The notes: generated by a model from the letters alone, not told the origin. A stretch of DNA of 64,000 nt from JAVDCA01 sp035293985 (GCA_035293985.1 DATGLS010000037.1:1-64000); one strand, 5' to 3'. Shown: positions 19,238 through 28,429, counted from the first letter of the stretch. Translations and numbers: made by a program.

Positions 19238-19445
19238 GCAGGGAAAGCTCCGGGTCCAAGTCCGAAAAAGGAGGGGCAGTTGCGGCCGGACAATCCTTTA
19301 TGCGACCGGCTTCGTCAATTCCAGGCTGCGGCAGACGGCCGCCATAAAAGTGCTTGAAAAAAGGCAGGACTTGTCAGGGAGATAGCATCTCCCTGCGGTA
19401 TTGACCTGTCCGTTTACCGTTTCTCTTTAGCCCATAAGGGTTGAT

Positions 19446-20111
19446 TTGCGCGCCTTCCGGATCCTGCTCCTGATCGTCTTGGTCGTGCTGGCCGTGCCCT
19501 ACGTTCTGGCGCCGTTCTACCGCACGGGCCATCCGGTCTCGGCGCTGATGGTCTGGCATTCCCTCAAAGGCGAGCCGGTGACCCGGCACTGGCTGGATCT
19601 GGACGCAATGTCGCCGGCGCTGCCGGCCTCGGTGGTTGCCGCGGAAGACGCCCATTTCTGCAAGCATCACGGCATCGACTGGGGCGCGCTGCGCGAGGCG
19701 ATCGACGACGCCCAGGAGGGCGGTGAGGTCCGCGGCGCCTCGACCATTACCCAGCAGGTCGCCAAAAACCTGTTTCTGGCCTGGCTGCCGGACGTGATCC
19801 GCAAGGTGTTCGAGTTTCCGCTGGCGCTCTGGATCGATTTCGTGCTGCCGAAACAGCGGATTCTGGAACTCTATCTCAATATCGCCGAGCTCGGCCCATC
19901 GGGCCAGTTTGGCGCCGAAGCCGGCGCCGATTATGCCTTCGGCCATTCGGCGGCCTCCCTGTCGGCACGGGAGGCGGCTCTGCTGGCCTCGATCCTGCCC
20001 AGTCCCGTCAGGCGCAGCGCCCGAACCCCGTCCCCCGCCGTCCGCCGCCTAGCCGGAATTTACATGATGCGGGCCCAGGGCGTCCGGCGCTGCTGGCCCG
20101 AAAACCGCTAA
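19446..20111 (+). CDS. mtgA: Monofunctional biosynthetic peptidoglycan transglycosylase
   Basis: A 221-residue GT51 enzyme that polymerises lipid II into glycan strands. One N-terminal membrane span (FRILLLIVLVVLAVPYVL) anchors it. The catalytic Glu is in AAEDAHFCKHHGIDW, and the second conserved motif RGASTITQQVAKNLFL is intact. It has no transpeptidase domain, hence monofunctional. The start is a TTG at 19446 with AAGGG seven bases upstream; no ATG is available in frame before the membrane segment. Confidence 0.93.
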   Translation: MRAFRILLLIVLVVLAVPYVLAPFYRTGHPVSALMVWHSLKGEPVTRHWLDLDAMSPALPASVVAAEDAHFCKHHGIDWGALREAIDDAQEGGEVRGASTITQQVAKNLFLAWLPDVIRKVFEFPLALWIDFVLPKQRILELYLNIAELGPSGQFGAEAGADYAFGHSAASLSAREAALLASILPSPVRRSARTPSPAVRRLAGIYMMRAQGVRRCWPENR

Positions 20112-20281
20112 ATTTTGCGCCCCATTCCGCGCATTTTTAGCGGCCGACGCCCTAGCCTTGTGGCATTCCATCCTCTATAAGCCCCCACCTGACCCCGTAT
20201 TGGCTCCAAGCGCTGTTTTTGGCGCGCCAGACCGTCCGGTTCGCGGACGGGGGTTGACGATTTGCCCTAGAGGACATCGAC

Positions 20282-20464
20282 ATGGCCGTTCCCAGACGAA
20301 AAACTTCGCCCTCGCGTCGCGGCATGCGCCGCTCGGCGGATGCGATCAAGAAGCCCACTTATGTCGAGGACAAGGACTCCGGCGAGCTCCGCCGTCCCCA
20401 CCACCTCGACCTCAAGACCGGCATGTACAAGGGCCGGCAGGTGCTGAAGAAGAAAGAGTCCTGA
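20282..20464 (+). CDS. rpmF: 50S ribosomal protein L32
   Basis: A 60-residue basic protein beginning AVPRRKTSPSRRGMRRS, the classic L32 start. It lacks the zinc-ligand cysteines of some L32 paralogues (none in the protein), so it is the Cys-minus form. The ATG follows AGAGGACATCGAC. Confidence 0.97.
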   Translation: MAVPRRKTSPSRRGMRRSADAIKKPTYVEDKDSGELRRPHHLDLKTGMYKGRQVLKKKES

Positions 20465-20536
20465 TACGAAGGTCGTGGACGCGAGGTCCGGGCAGGCACG
20501 CGTCTGCCCGAATTCGGGCCAATCTAGGCGCTAATC

Positions 20537-21364
20537 ATGGCGCGCTCAGACGGCCCCAGGCGACGACGCGTGTCGGCTGGGAATGATCCGGTTCTCACAG
20601 CCTCAGCCCAACATCCCAGCTCAAGACCTCAGCTCAAGACCATGGTCGGCTTTCCGCTTCTTCTGATCCCGCTCGCGGTCTTCAACATCGTCGCCTTCCT
20701 GATGCCTGACGTGTCGCCGACGGTGACGCTGTTCAGTCTGCATTTGATGTCGGGCACGGAATGGCCGGTCACGCTCAGCGACGTCCTGATTGCCCTCGGC
20801 ATGCTGCTTCTGCTGCTCGAGATCATCAAGGGCGCACGTCCCGGCGCAAAATTCCTGATGGACCATCTGCTCTCGCTGGTGGTGTTCGGGGCGGCCGCGG
20901 CCGAATTCGTGCTGTGGCCGAAATTCGGCAATTCGACCTTCTTCCTGCTGACCCTGCTTTCGCTGGTGGATTTCCTCGGCGGGATTGCGCTTCGGGTGCG
21001 CCGCTCCGTGCAATATGCACTGGTCCCGGTGGCCTCGCCGCGCGAGAAGAAGCGCGCGGCGGCCGAGCCTGCGGAAGCGCAGGTCCGCGAGCGGGTCCAG
21101 GAGCGGGACCGGGAGCCGCGCATCGAGCCCGCCCCGGACATGCCCTTGCCCGCTCCCGCCGAGCCGCCGAGTGAACCTCGGTCAAGTGAACCTCGGCCGT
21201 CGGCGGCGTCGATCGCCGAATCGGTGTTGTCGGATCATCCGGCGCCGAAGCCGGCCGAATCTGCGCCTATTGCTCGGCCAGCCGAACCTTCGCCGCAGGT
21301 CGCCTCACCCGGCCTGCAGCCGGCGGGCAGCCCCTCGGCCACGCCCGACGAGCCCCAGCGCTAG
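20537..21364 (+). CDS. Membrane protein with long Pro/Ala/Glu-rich tail, function unknown
   Basis: A 275-residue protein with about four hydrophobic spans between residues 36 and 150, for example MVGFPLLLIPLAVFNIVAFL. It is followed by a 110-residue low-complexity tail rich in Pro, Ala, Glu and Arg (PAEPPSEPRSSEPRPSAAS). No recognised domain. An internal ATG at 20642 would remove the first 35 hydrophilic residues; neither start has a strong ribosome site. Confidence 0.65.
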   Translation: MARSDGPRRRRVSAGNDPVLTASAQHPSSRPQLKTMVGFPLLLIPLAVFNIVAFLMPDVSPTVTLFSLHLMSGTEWPVTLSDVLIALGMLLLLLEIIKGARPGAKFLMDHLLSLVVFGAAAAEFVLWPKFGNSTFFLLTLLSLVDFLGGIALRVRRSVQYALVPVASPREKKRAAAEPAEAQVRERVQERDREPRIEPAPDMPLPAPAEPPSEPRSSEPRPSAASIAESVLSDHPAPKPAESAPIARPAEPSPQVASPGLQPAGSPSATPDEPQR

Positions 21365-21369
21365 ATCTT

Positions 21370-21487
21370 TCACCGTCATCCTGAGGAGGCCGCGAAGCGG
21401 CCGTCTCGAAGGATGAGCGGCCCCACGGCTGCAGCGGGGCGTCGCCATTCGAGGCTCGCTGGCGCGAGCGCCCCAGGGTGACGGTGA
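21370..21487. repeat. Palindromic repeat, family F (copy 1)
   Basis: The left arm TCACCGTCATCCTGAG is complementary, with one mismatch, to the right arm CAGGGTGACGGTGA. Inner pairs GGCCGCGAAGCGGCC and GCCCCACGGCTGCAGCGGGGC add side hairpins. A compact relative is at 52011-52055. It separates the membrane protein from the small minus-strand gene. Confidence 0.7.
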
Positions 21488-21511
21488 TGGATAGGTGCTT
21501 GTTTCGATCCA

Positions 21512-21796
21512 CTAAATCGTCTGTCGCGTCTTGAGCCCCGCGCCGAAAACCCGGTGCTGGTGGTAAGCGGAGTTCGCATCCGCGGCGCGGTCCCGCGGCC
21601 AGCGCCTGCGCTCGGCGAGCTGCCGGGCACTGGCGATCAGCTGGGTGACGAAGGTCGGGTCGGGCGAGGGCAATTGCTGCGCGGGCGGTACCGAATGCGT
21701 CGATGATGCCGCGACCGGCACCAGGGCCGTCGAGACGGAGGTCGCGCCCTGATCGGGCCGGCAACAGGTTAACTGCTCGGGTTCGGGTGCTGGCAT
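21512..21796 (-). CDS. Small hypothetical protein (94 residues)
   Basis: The reading frame is hydrophilic, has biased codon use and ends QHRVFGAGLKTRQTI. I recall similar short proteins in other Bradyrhizobium-type genomes, but no domain is recognisable. Two adjacent Cys occur near residues 11-12. It is divergent from the GGDEF/EAL gene, with about 210 bases between the starts. Real coding status is likely but unproven. Confidence 0.5.
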   Translation of the reverse strand: MPAPEPEQLTCCRPDQGATSVSTALVPVAASSTHSVPPAQQLPSPDPTFVTQLIASARQLAERRRWPRDRAADANSAYHQHRVFGAGLKTRQTI

Positions 21797-22008
21797 CGCA
21801 ACTGGCGTCCCTTGTCACGTTTTGGGACGTTGCCGCCCCCTGCAATTTACTGACCCGCAAGCATCATGCCGCAGCGCGCCGCCGCGGCTCCGATCCAATT
21901 CGCAACATGGTTTGCAGATTATTTATCAAGTTTACTTACGGTCGCAGCCCGACGGGCGCTATCTTGGGAACGTTAACGATCGACGACCTGTTCCGAAACG
22001 AGGCGAAT

Positions 22009-23703
22009 GTGACATCTGCGCCGCTGCCAACCTCGTCCATCCTGGCTTCTCTCGGGCAGGCGGCCTTCGTCTGGGACATCGCGACCGATTCGATCAGCTG
22101 GAGCGAGCCGACCGAGGCGGTGTTCCCCGAGATCCCGCCCGCCTCGCTTTCGACCGGCGCCGAGTTCGCCAAGCTGATCGAGCCGCAGCGCTCGATCCGC
22201 AGCGATGCGCTCAACTTCTCGCCGCCGGCCCATGGCAGCGGCGGCGTGCCTTACCGGATCGAATATGCCGTGCGCAGCGCGTCGTCGCAGCCCGAGGTCT
22301 GGATCGAGGAGACCGGCTGCTGGTTCGCCGGCGCCGACGGACGGCCTGCGCGGGCGCACGGCATCGTGCGTGTCAACAATGAGCGCCACGCCCGCGAGGA
22401 GCAGCTCCTCAAACTGTCGCGCAACGATGCGCTGACCGGCGAGCTCAACCGCACCCATCTGGTCGCGGCGCTGGCGGAGGCGATCGAGGAGAGCATCCGC
22501 TTCCGCACCTCCTGCGCCTTCATGCTGATCGGCATCGACCATCTGGCGCGCATCAACGACGCGTTCGGCTTCGACGTGGCGGACGCGGTGATTGCCGAGG
22601 TGGCGAAGCGCATTCGTGCGCGGCTGCGCGGCGGCGACGTGCTGGGGCGCTTTTCCGGCAACAAGTTCGGCCTGATCCTGAAGAACTGCACCGTCGAGGA
22701 CATGAATGTCGCGGCGGAGCGTTTCCTCGCCGGCGTGCGCAATGAGGTGGTGCCGACCCGGCTCGGCCCGGTTTCGGTCACCGCATCGATCGGCGCGGTG
22801 AGTGTGCCGCGCTATGCGCGAACCGCGGACGAGGCGCTCAACCGCGCCCACGAGACGCTCGACGGCGCCAAGCGCCGCCGCGCCGGCTCGTTCGTGGCAT
22901 GGCGTCCGAACGTCGAGCGCGACGCGCAGCGCCGCGTCAATATCCGCGTCACCGACGAGATCGTCACCGCGCTCAACGATCGGCGGATTGCCATGGCGTT
23001 CGAGCCGGTGGTCGAGGCGCGAGCCCGCAAGCCGGCCTTCTATGAATGCCTGGTCCGCATGGAGCAGGAGGGCGGGCGCGTGCTGCTCGCGCCCGATATC
23101 GTGCCGGTGGCCGAGCGGCTCGGCCTGATCCGGCTGGTCGATCATCGCGTGATGGAGCTCGTGGTGGCCGAGCTCGCCGACGCGCCCGACGTGTCGCTCA
23201 GCCTCAACATTTCGCCCGACACCACCATGGATCCGGACTGGTGGTCCTCGATCGAATCCCTGATGCGCGCCCACACCGGTGTCGCCGAGCGGCTGATCGT
23301 CGAGATCACCGAGACGGTGGCGATCCAGGACATCGACGATCTCAGGAGCTTCGTGCACCGCCTCAAAAATCTCGGCAGCCGCATCGCCATCGACGATTTC
23401 GGCGCCGGCTACACCTCGTTCCGCAACCTGCGCAAGCTCGACGTGGACATCGTCAAGATCGACGGCGCCTTCGTGCAGAACATCGTGACCTCGGCCGACG
23501 ATCGCGCCTTCGTGCAGACGCTGCTCGATCTCGCCCGCCGGCTGAAGATCAAGACGGTCGCCGAATGGGTGCAGGACGAGCAGGCGGCCGAGTTGCTGCG
23601 CGACTGGGGTTGCGACTATATCCAGGGCCACCTGATCGGGCTGGCCTCCGGCGAACGGCCGTGGCGCAACAGCGCGGAAACGGTGCTGCCGGCGGCGGGA
23701 TGA
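22009..23703 (+). CDS. GGDEF-EAL protein with degenerate GGDEF site; probable c-di-GMP phosphodiesterase
   Basis: With the GTG start at 22009 the protein is 564 residues: an N-terminal PAS-like sensor (about 15-125), a GGDEF domain (about 130-290) and an EAL domain (about 305-555). The GGDEF signature is SGNKF at 216-220, lacking the catalytic Gly/Asp/Glu, so cyclase activity is unlikely. The EAL domain has ECLVR at 346, SLNISP, EITET, DDFGAGYTS, VKIDGAF, AEWVQ and YIQGHLIG, keeping the metal and catalytic residues. The frame is open further upstream to 21703, overlapping the small minus-strand gene. I prefer GTG 22009 (GAGG six bases before it). An ATG at 21907 is the alternative. Confidence 0.85.
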   Translation: MTSAPLPTSSILASLGQAAFVWDIATDSISWSEPTEAVFPEIPPASLSTGAEFAKLIEPQRSIRSDALNFSPPAHGSGGVPYRIEYAVRSASSQPEVWIEETGCWFAGADGRPARAHGIVRVNNERHAREEQLLKLSRNDALTGELNRTHLVAALAEAIEESIRFRTSCAFMLIGIDHLARINDAFGFDVADAVIAEVAKRIRARLRGGDVLGRFSGNKFGLILKNCTVEDMNVAAERFLAGVRNEVVPTRLGPVSVTASIGAVSVPRYARTADEALNRAHETLDGAKRRRAGSFVAWRPNVERDAQRRVNIRVTDEIVTALNDRRIAMAFEPVVEARARKPAFYECLVRMEQEGGRVLLAPDIVPVAERLGLIRLVDHRVMELVVAELADAPDVSLSLNISPDTTMDPDWWSSIESLMRAHTGVAERLIVEITETVAIQDIDDLRSFVHRLKNLGSRIAIDDFGAGYTSFRNLRKLDVDIVKIDGAFVQNIVTSADDRAFVQTLLDLARRLKIKTVAEWVQDEQAAELLRDWGCDYIQGHLIGLASGERPWRNSAETVLPAAG

Positions 23704-23734
23704 AGTCCGTCTGCGCAACGCCGAACCGCAGCAG

Positions 23735-24985
23735 CTAAACGCCCTCACGCGCGGCAAGTGCCGCGGCGACGACCCACACGGCGAAGCCCGACAGCGACAG
23801 GCCGAGGCCGACGAGGCCGGTCGACGTCCAGCCATAGCCGGGGTCGACCGCCATGCCGCCGAGCCAGGGGCCGAGCGCGTTGGCTATGTTGAAGGCGGAA
23901 TGGTTGAGCGCGGCGGCGAGGCTCTGCGCGTCGCCGGCCACGTCCATCAGCCGGGTCTGCAGCACGGTGGAGAGCGCGCCGCTCAGCCCGATCAGCAGCA
24001 CGTCGACGATCAGCGTCCAGAAATTGCCGGCTGCGAGCGGGTAGAGCGCCAGCGCCGCCGCCGACCACAGCAAGAGCCCGCCCGCGGTCGCCATCAGGGC
24101 GCGGTCGGCGAAGCGCGGCACGATGATGTTGCCGGCGGTGAGGCCGACGCCGAACACGCACAATGCCACGGGGACCAGCGCGGGGGATACATGCGTCACC
24201 GCCAGCATGGTGGAGGCGAGGTAGCTGTAGACCGAGAACAGCCCGCCGAAGCCGATGGCGCCGATCGCGAGCGTCAGCCAGACATGCTTGCGGCCGAGCG
24301 CGGAGAGCTCGCGCAACGGGCTCGCCTCGGCATGGACGGCGTCGCGCGGGGCGAAGATCATGACCAGGACCGCGGTCAATAGCGCCAGCCCCGCCACGAT
24401 CGCAAACGCCCAGCGCCAGCCGATCGCCTGGCCGACCCAGTTGGCGAGCGGCACGCCGATCGTGGTCGCTACCGTCAGCCCGAGGAGCACGCGGCCGACG
24501 GCGCCGGTGCGCTTGTCCATCGGCACCAGCGAGGCTGCGACCAGCATGGCGATGCCGAAATAGGCGCCGTGCGGCAGCCCCGAGAGGAAGCGCAGCGCCA
24601 GCATGGTATGGTAATTGGGCGCGAGGCCGGAGAGCCCGTTCATCAGGGCGAAGAAGGCCATCAGTCCGATCAGCAGCGTCCGCCGCGCGATCCGCGCCGA
24701 CAGCACCGCGATCAGCGGCGCGCCCACCACGACGCCAAGCGCATAGGCGCTGATCACCCGGCCCGCGACGGGCTCGCTGATCGCGAGGTCGCGCGCGAAG
24801 AAAGGCAGCAGACTCATGGTCGCGAATTCGGTGATGCCGATCGCAAACCCGCCCATGGCGAGCGCGAGATGGACGATGCCGGGATGCACGGCGCCGGGCG
24901 AGGGGTCGAGCGGCTGGACTTTCGCCGGCGGCGCGGTAGAAGCCGGTTGCGGTTCCTGCCATTGCCGGTTCGCATGTTGGGGCAT
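23735..24985 (-). CDS. MFS transporter, drug/arabinose-efflux type (DHA1)
   Basis: A 416-residue protein with 12 predicted spans after a 40-residue hydrophilic N-terminus. The first span contains the typical ITEFATMSLLPFF, and the loop 2-3 motif appears as LSARIARRTLLIG. It most resembles AraJ/YdhP-like efflux permeases. Substrate unknown. The start ATG at 24985 precedes PQHANRQW; the frame stays open upstream to 25630 but without ribosome sites or conserved sequence. Confidence 0.85.
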   Translation of the reverse strand: MPQHANRQWQEPQPASTAPPAKVQPLDPSPGAVHPGIVHLALAMGGFAIGITEFATMSLLPFFARDLAISEPVAGRVISAYALGVVVGAPLIAVLSARIARRTLLIGLMAFFALMNGLSGLAPNYHTMLALRFLSGLPHGAYFGIAMLVAASLVPMDKRTGAVGRVLLGLTVATTIGVPLANWVGQAIGWRWAFAIVAGLALLTAVLVMIFAPRDAVHAEASPLRELSALGRKHVWLTLAIGAIGFGGLFSVYSYLASTMLAVTHVSPALVPVALCVFGVGLTAGNIIVPRFADRALMATAGGLLLWSAAALALYPLAAGNFWTLIVDVLLIGLSGALSTVLQTRLMDVAGDAQSLAAALNHSAFNIANALGPWLGGMAVDPGYGWTSTGLVGLGLSLSGFAVWVVAAALAAREGV

Positions 24986-25319
24986 TAAAACGAATTCCAA
25001 TGTTTCGACCGGCGGCAAGGACCGCGGTCCGGTTGGGTCGCGTGTGAACGTCCGCTCCTCGCCGGTCCACGCTGCCGCACCTCGGCGCAGCGCCAACCTG
25101 TCGGAGACGCGCGTGTTCCACGCGATGCTCCGGCCTCCCATGCTTGCTGTTGTTGATTGATCGTCGTCCGCCGTCGCCGGCAGCGGGTACAGCTCCCGCG
25201 CGCGGCACGATCGACGCGCCTTCAGTAAAGACTCGCACAAGCGGCGCCGGATCACCAGCGCCGCAACTTGCCAGCAGCCAGACGCTATCGCATAGCGACC
25301 CCAATGATGGTCGGGTGCA
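24986..25319. other. Non-coding gap upstream of the MFS gene
   Basis: No convincing ORF, repeat or RNA. Open frames in this stretch have no ribosome sites and atypical composition. It probably contains the promoter of the MFS gene. Confidence 0.4.
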
Positions 25320-25559
25320 TCATTCGCGGGCCGAAAGCGCGTCGATCGCCTGCGAAGCGGCCGTCCTGACATGCCCTTCGGTGTCGAGCAAAAGTCGTGA
25401 CAACCGCGGCAGGGCTCCGATCCTGAAAATGTCCCCTGCAAGCTCGCTGACCCATTGCCTGTGTCGGGGAAGCTCATCGACGCGGAACGTTTCGAAAAGC
25501 GATCGCCGGCCTGAGATGCCGTCAAGCCTCGCGCGCAAAAATAATTCGGTTTGTCGCAA
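25320..25559 (-). CDS. Possible small HEAT-like protein or gene remnant
   Basis: A 79-residue frame whose C-terminal part (LPRLSRLLLDTEGHVRTAAS) looks like a HEAT/Armadillo-type helical repeat. It may be a genuine small protein or the tail of a decayed gene, since there is nothing recognisable around it. No clear ribosome site was seen. Confidence 0.3.
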   Translation of the reverse strand: MRQTELFLRARLDGISGRRSLFETFRVDELPRHRQWVSELAGDIFRIGALPRLSRLLLDTEGHVRTAASQAIDALSARE

Positions 25560-25681
25560 GGCAGGCGTGCCTTGCGTCCTTCCCGCGGGCGCGAAACTCG
25601 CAATCGAGAGATGGCGCGCTTGCGCCGCACGGGGGTTCGCGACTAGCCTGCTTTGAAGTCACAAGCCCGGCCCGTGATTGC

Positions 25682-26311
25682 ATGCCAAAGAAAACGTCAC
25701 TAGCTGAAGGAACGCGCGAGCGAATCCTTCGGACGGCGATCGCCGAATTCTCCGAGAAGGGCTATAGCGGCGCCCGGGTTTTGACCATCTGCCGAAAGTC
25801 TCGCGCCAATCCCCGCATGATCTACCATTATTTCGGCGGCAAGGACCGGCTTTACATCGCGGTGCTGGAGCACGTGCTCGGGGAGTTGCGCGCCGAAGAG
25901 CTCAAGCTCGATGTCGAGCATGTCGGCCCCGTCGACGGGATGATGCAGCTGTTCGACTTCACCTATGAGCATTTCGGACAGCATCCCGAGCTGATCCACA
26001 TCCTGAGCGGCGAAAACCTGTTGCGGGCGCGATTCCTGAAGAAGAGCTCCAGGACGCCGGTCGTTGCCTCGCCCCTCATCGCGATGATCGACGAGCTGTT
26101 GAAGCGCGGCGCCAAGGCCGGCGTGTTCCGCCGCGGGGTCGATCCGCTTCAGTTATATGTGACCATGGTGGGCTTCGCCTATTTCCATCGCTCGAACGCG
26201 CACACGCTGTCGGTCATCTTCAAGTCGGACATCCTGAAAGCGGACTGGCAGGCCGAGCACAAGCGCTACGCCAGGGAGATGATGCTGGGCTTTCTCAGGC
26301 GCCAGGCCTGA
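25682..26311 (+). CDS. TetR family transcriptional regulator
   Basis: A 209-residue regulator. The N-terminal helix-turn-helix (RERILRTAIAEFSEKGYSGA then IYHYFGGKDRLYIAV) is typical of TetR, and the C-terminal ligand domain resembles the RutR/TetR_C-type pattern with LIHILSGENL. It is immediately upstream, and in the same direction, as the BMP/ABC operon (223-base gap), so control of that operon is likely. A dyad inside the promoter of the next gene is a candidate target. RutR-type regulators sense uracil or thymine; whether this one does is not known. Confidence 0.88.
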   Translation: MPKKTSLAEGTRERILRTAIAEFSEKGYSGARVLTICRKSRANPRMIYHYFGGKDRLYIAVLEHVLGELRAEELKLDVEHVGPVDGMMQLFDFTYEHFGQHPELIHILSGENLLRARFLKKSSRTPVVASPLIAMIDELLKRGAKAGVFRRGVDPLQLYVTMVGFAYFHRSNAHTLSVIFKSDILKADWQAEHKRYAREMMLGFLRRQA

Positions 26312-26478
26312 CAAAAAAACAGCCGGTTTCGCCCACCGGTTAAGCACGCTATTGCGGTCGCGCGCCGGCGCCTCGCATGTCGCTGCACGCCGCGCACAGC
26401 CGATTCCTGCCAGTCCGTGAAACACTTAAGCAGCGCCCCGGTACGCCCGCGCCGTTCGCGGCGGCCATGGCACGTGGT

Positions 26479-26506
26479 TTGCTTCAGGTAAATAAACGTT
26501 TACATA
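26479..26506 (+). promoter_or_regulatory. Candidate promoter with operator dyad for the BMP/ABC operon
   Basis: TTGCTT (26479-26484) and TACATA (26501-26506) are 16 bases apart, 29 bases before the ATG at 26535. The spacer holds the inverted repeat GTAAATAAACGTTTAC (26488-26503) with the perfect core TAAACGTTTA. A dyad lying between -35 and -10 is a common repressor site, and the adjacent TetR gene is the obvious candidate. Confidence 0.5.
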
Positions 26507-26534
26507 CGTCCCCGCAGCTTCAACGGAGCAAACC

Positions 26535-27596
26535 ATGAGAAAGGCAACGCTGTTTTCCGTCCTCGCGCTCGGTGCTATCCTCGCCTCGCCGGCGCTGGCC
26601 GAGGACAAGATCGGCTTCATCTATGTCGGGCCGGCGGCGGACGCCGGCTACAACCAGTCGATGGATGACGGCCGCAAATATGTCGAGAAGAACCTGCCCG
26701 GCGTCACCACCACCTCTTTCGAGCTGATCCCGGAGACGGCCGAGGTCGAGCGGGTCATGGAGCGGCTGATCGCCTCCGGGCACAAGATCATCTTCGCGAC
26801 CTCCTATGGTTATCTCGACTACGCCATCAAGGTCGGCGAGAAGCATCCCGACGTCACCATCCTGCACGCCGGCGGCCTCAAGACCTCCAAGAACGTCGGC
26901 ACCTATTGGGCGGACAGCGATGCCGGCATGTACCTGGCGGGCGTCGCTGCCGGTCACCTCAGCAAGACCGGCAAGCTCGGGTTCCAGGGCGGTTTCCAGA
27001 TCCCGCAATTGATGCGCTCGGTGAACGCCTTCACTCTCGGCGCGCAGTCGGTGAACCCCAAGGCGACCACGACCGTGGTCTGGAATGGCGGCTGGTGGGA
27101 GCCGCAGAAGGAAACGGAGGCGACCAATGCCTTCGCCGACGCCGGGATCGACGTGATCGCCGAGCAGGTCGACAGCCCCATCACCATCGCACAGGTGGCC
27201 GAGAAACGCGGCGTCCTCATGATCGGCAAGGACGTCGACATCCATGATCGCGCGCCGAAGGCGTGGCTGACCGGCGTGTCCTGGAACTGGGGTCCGATGA
27301 TGGTCGAGCAGATCAAGGAAATCAAAGCCGGGACCTGGAAAGCCTCACATGTGCGCGGCGATCTCGCGAGCGGCAACGTCGTGCTCGATCCGTTCGGTCC
27401 GATGGTGCCGGCCACGGTCCAGGAAGGCATCTCGAAGCTCAAGGACGACATCAACACCGGAAAGAAATCAATTTGGGAAGGCCCGATCGCCAGGCAGGAT
27501 GGCACGATCGTCGTGCCGGCCGGACAGAAGCTCTCGATGGAGCAGGTCGAGACCATGGACTATCTCGTCAAGGGCATCACGGGCACCACGAAGTAG
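26535..27596 (+). CDS. BMP-family (basic membrane protein) ABC transporter substrate-binding protein
   Basis: A 353-residue periplasmic binding protein with a signal peptide ending in SPALA. The BMP fold is shown by IGFIYVGPAADAGYNQSMDDG, a typical start, and the segment VKVGEKHPDVTILHAGG-like (AIKVGEKHPDVTILHAG). BMP proteins bind nucleosides or related bases (BmpA/Med type). It is the first gene of an operon with the ATPase and two permeases downstream, interrupted by two enzymes. Confidence 0.92.
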   Translation: MRKATLFSVLALGAILASPALAEDKIGFIYVGPAADAGYNQSMDDGRKYVEKNLPGVTTTSFELIPETAEVERVMERLIASGHKIIFATSYGYLDYAIKVGEKHPDVTILHAGGLKTSKNVGTYWADSDAGMYLAGVAAGHLSKTGKLGFQGGFQIPQLMRSVNAFTLGAQSVNPKATTTVVWNGGWWEPQKETEATNAFADAGIDVIAEQVDSPITIAQVAEKRGVLMIGKDVDIHDRAPKAWLTGVSWNWGPMMVEQIKEIKAGTWKASHVRGDLASGNVVLDPFGPMVPATVQEGISKLKDDINTGKKSIWEGPIARQDGTIVVPAGQKLSMEQVETMDYLVKGITGTTK

Positions 27597-27624
27597 GCCG
27601 GGCAGGCGCGTCAGGAGGTTTGAC

Positions 27625-28422
27625 ATGAACGTCACTGCAAGACCCGCAACTCCGGTGGTGATGGGGACCAGTCCCGCCCAGGCCTGGAAAGTCACGCCCG
27701 ACGCCGTCGACATGACGCGCCCCGCTCCGCCGGTCCGGCCGCTCGCGATTGCAGCCGAACCGCAGAACATCACCGTCGACGCCGCGAAGTCGGCCCTCCT
27801 GATCGTCGACATGCAGAACGATTTCTGCACCAGGGGCGGCTGGCTCGACTCCCGCGGCATCGACATCTCGCCCAACCGGAAGCCCATCGCGCCGCTTGCC
27901 GCCCTGATCGAGGCCTTTCGGGCGCAGCACATCCCGGTGGTCTGGGTCAATTGGGGGGTTCGCAAGGATCTCCTCAACATCTCGCCGTCGCTGCGTCACG
28001 CGCACAATCCGCGCGGCGATGAGCCGGGAATTGCCCAGCCCGTGCCCGGGACGCGCTCCGAGGTGATCGCGGCGGGAAGCTGGGGCGCCGAGGTCGTCGA
28101 CGAGATCAATCCCGGCGACAAGGACATCCAGATCACCAAGCACCGCTTCAGCGCGTTCTGGGACACCGAGACCGACGCCGTGCTGCGCAACCTGGGAATC
28201 AAGACGCTCTTCATCGGCGGCGTGAACATGGACCAGTGCGTCATGACGACGCTCGAGGACGCGAGCTTCCTCGGCTACGACACGGTGCTGATCGAGGACG
28301 GCACGGCGACCACCTCGCCGGAGTTCTGCGTCCAGGCCGTGCTCTACAATGTGAAATTGCTGTTCGGCTTCGTGACCCGATCGGCCGCCATCCTCGCGGC
28401 CCTCCCGGGCAAATCGCGATAG
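27625..28422 (+). CDS. Isochorismatase-family cysteine hydrolase (RutB-like)
   Basis: A 265-residue amidohydrolase. The catalytic triad is visible: Asp in LLIVDMQNDF, Lys in ITKHRFSAF, Cys in VNMDQCVMTT. Enzymes of this family hydrolyse ureidoacrylate (RutB), N-carbamoylsarcosine, nicotinamide and similar amides. An N-terminal extension of about 50 residues precedes the core. The start at 27625 follows AGGAGGTTTGAC. Its place between the binding protein and transporter genes implies that it acts on the imported compound, releasing ammonia or CO2. Confidence 0.9.
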   Translation: MNVTARPATPVVMGTSPAQAWKVTPDAVDMTRPAPPVRPLAIAAEPQNITVDAAKSALLIVDMQNDFCTRGGWLDSRGIDISPNRKPIAPLAALIEAFRAQHIPVVWVNWGVRKDLLNISPSLRHAHNPRGDEPGIAQPVPGTRSEVIAAGSWGAEVVDEINPGDKDIQITKHRFSAFWDTETDAVLRNLGIKTLFIGGVNMDQCVMTTLEDASFLGYDTVLIEDGTATTSPEFCVQAVLYNVKLLFGFVTRSAAILAALPGKSR

Positions 28423-28429
28423 CGGCGCA

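Noticed and set aside
21973..23835. 620-codon frame antisense to the GGDEF/EAL gene
   Set aside because: Overlaps a clear gene, composition is typical of a shadow frame.
25144..25656. 170-codon plus-strand frame upstream of the TetR gene
   Set aside because: No conserved domain or ribosome site; a competing minus-strand frame and atypical residues (many Ser/Arg) suggest noise.
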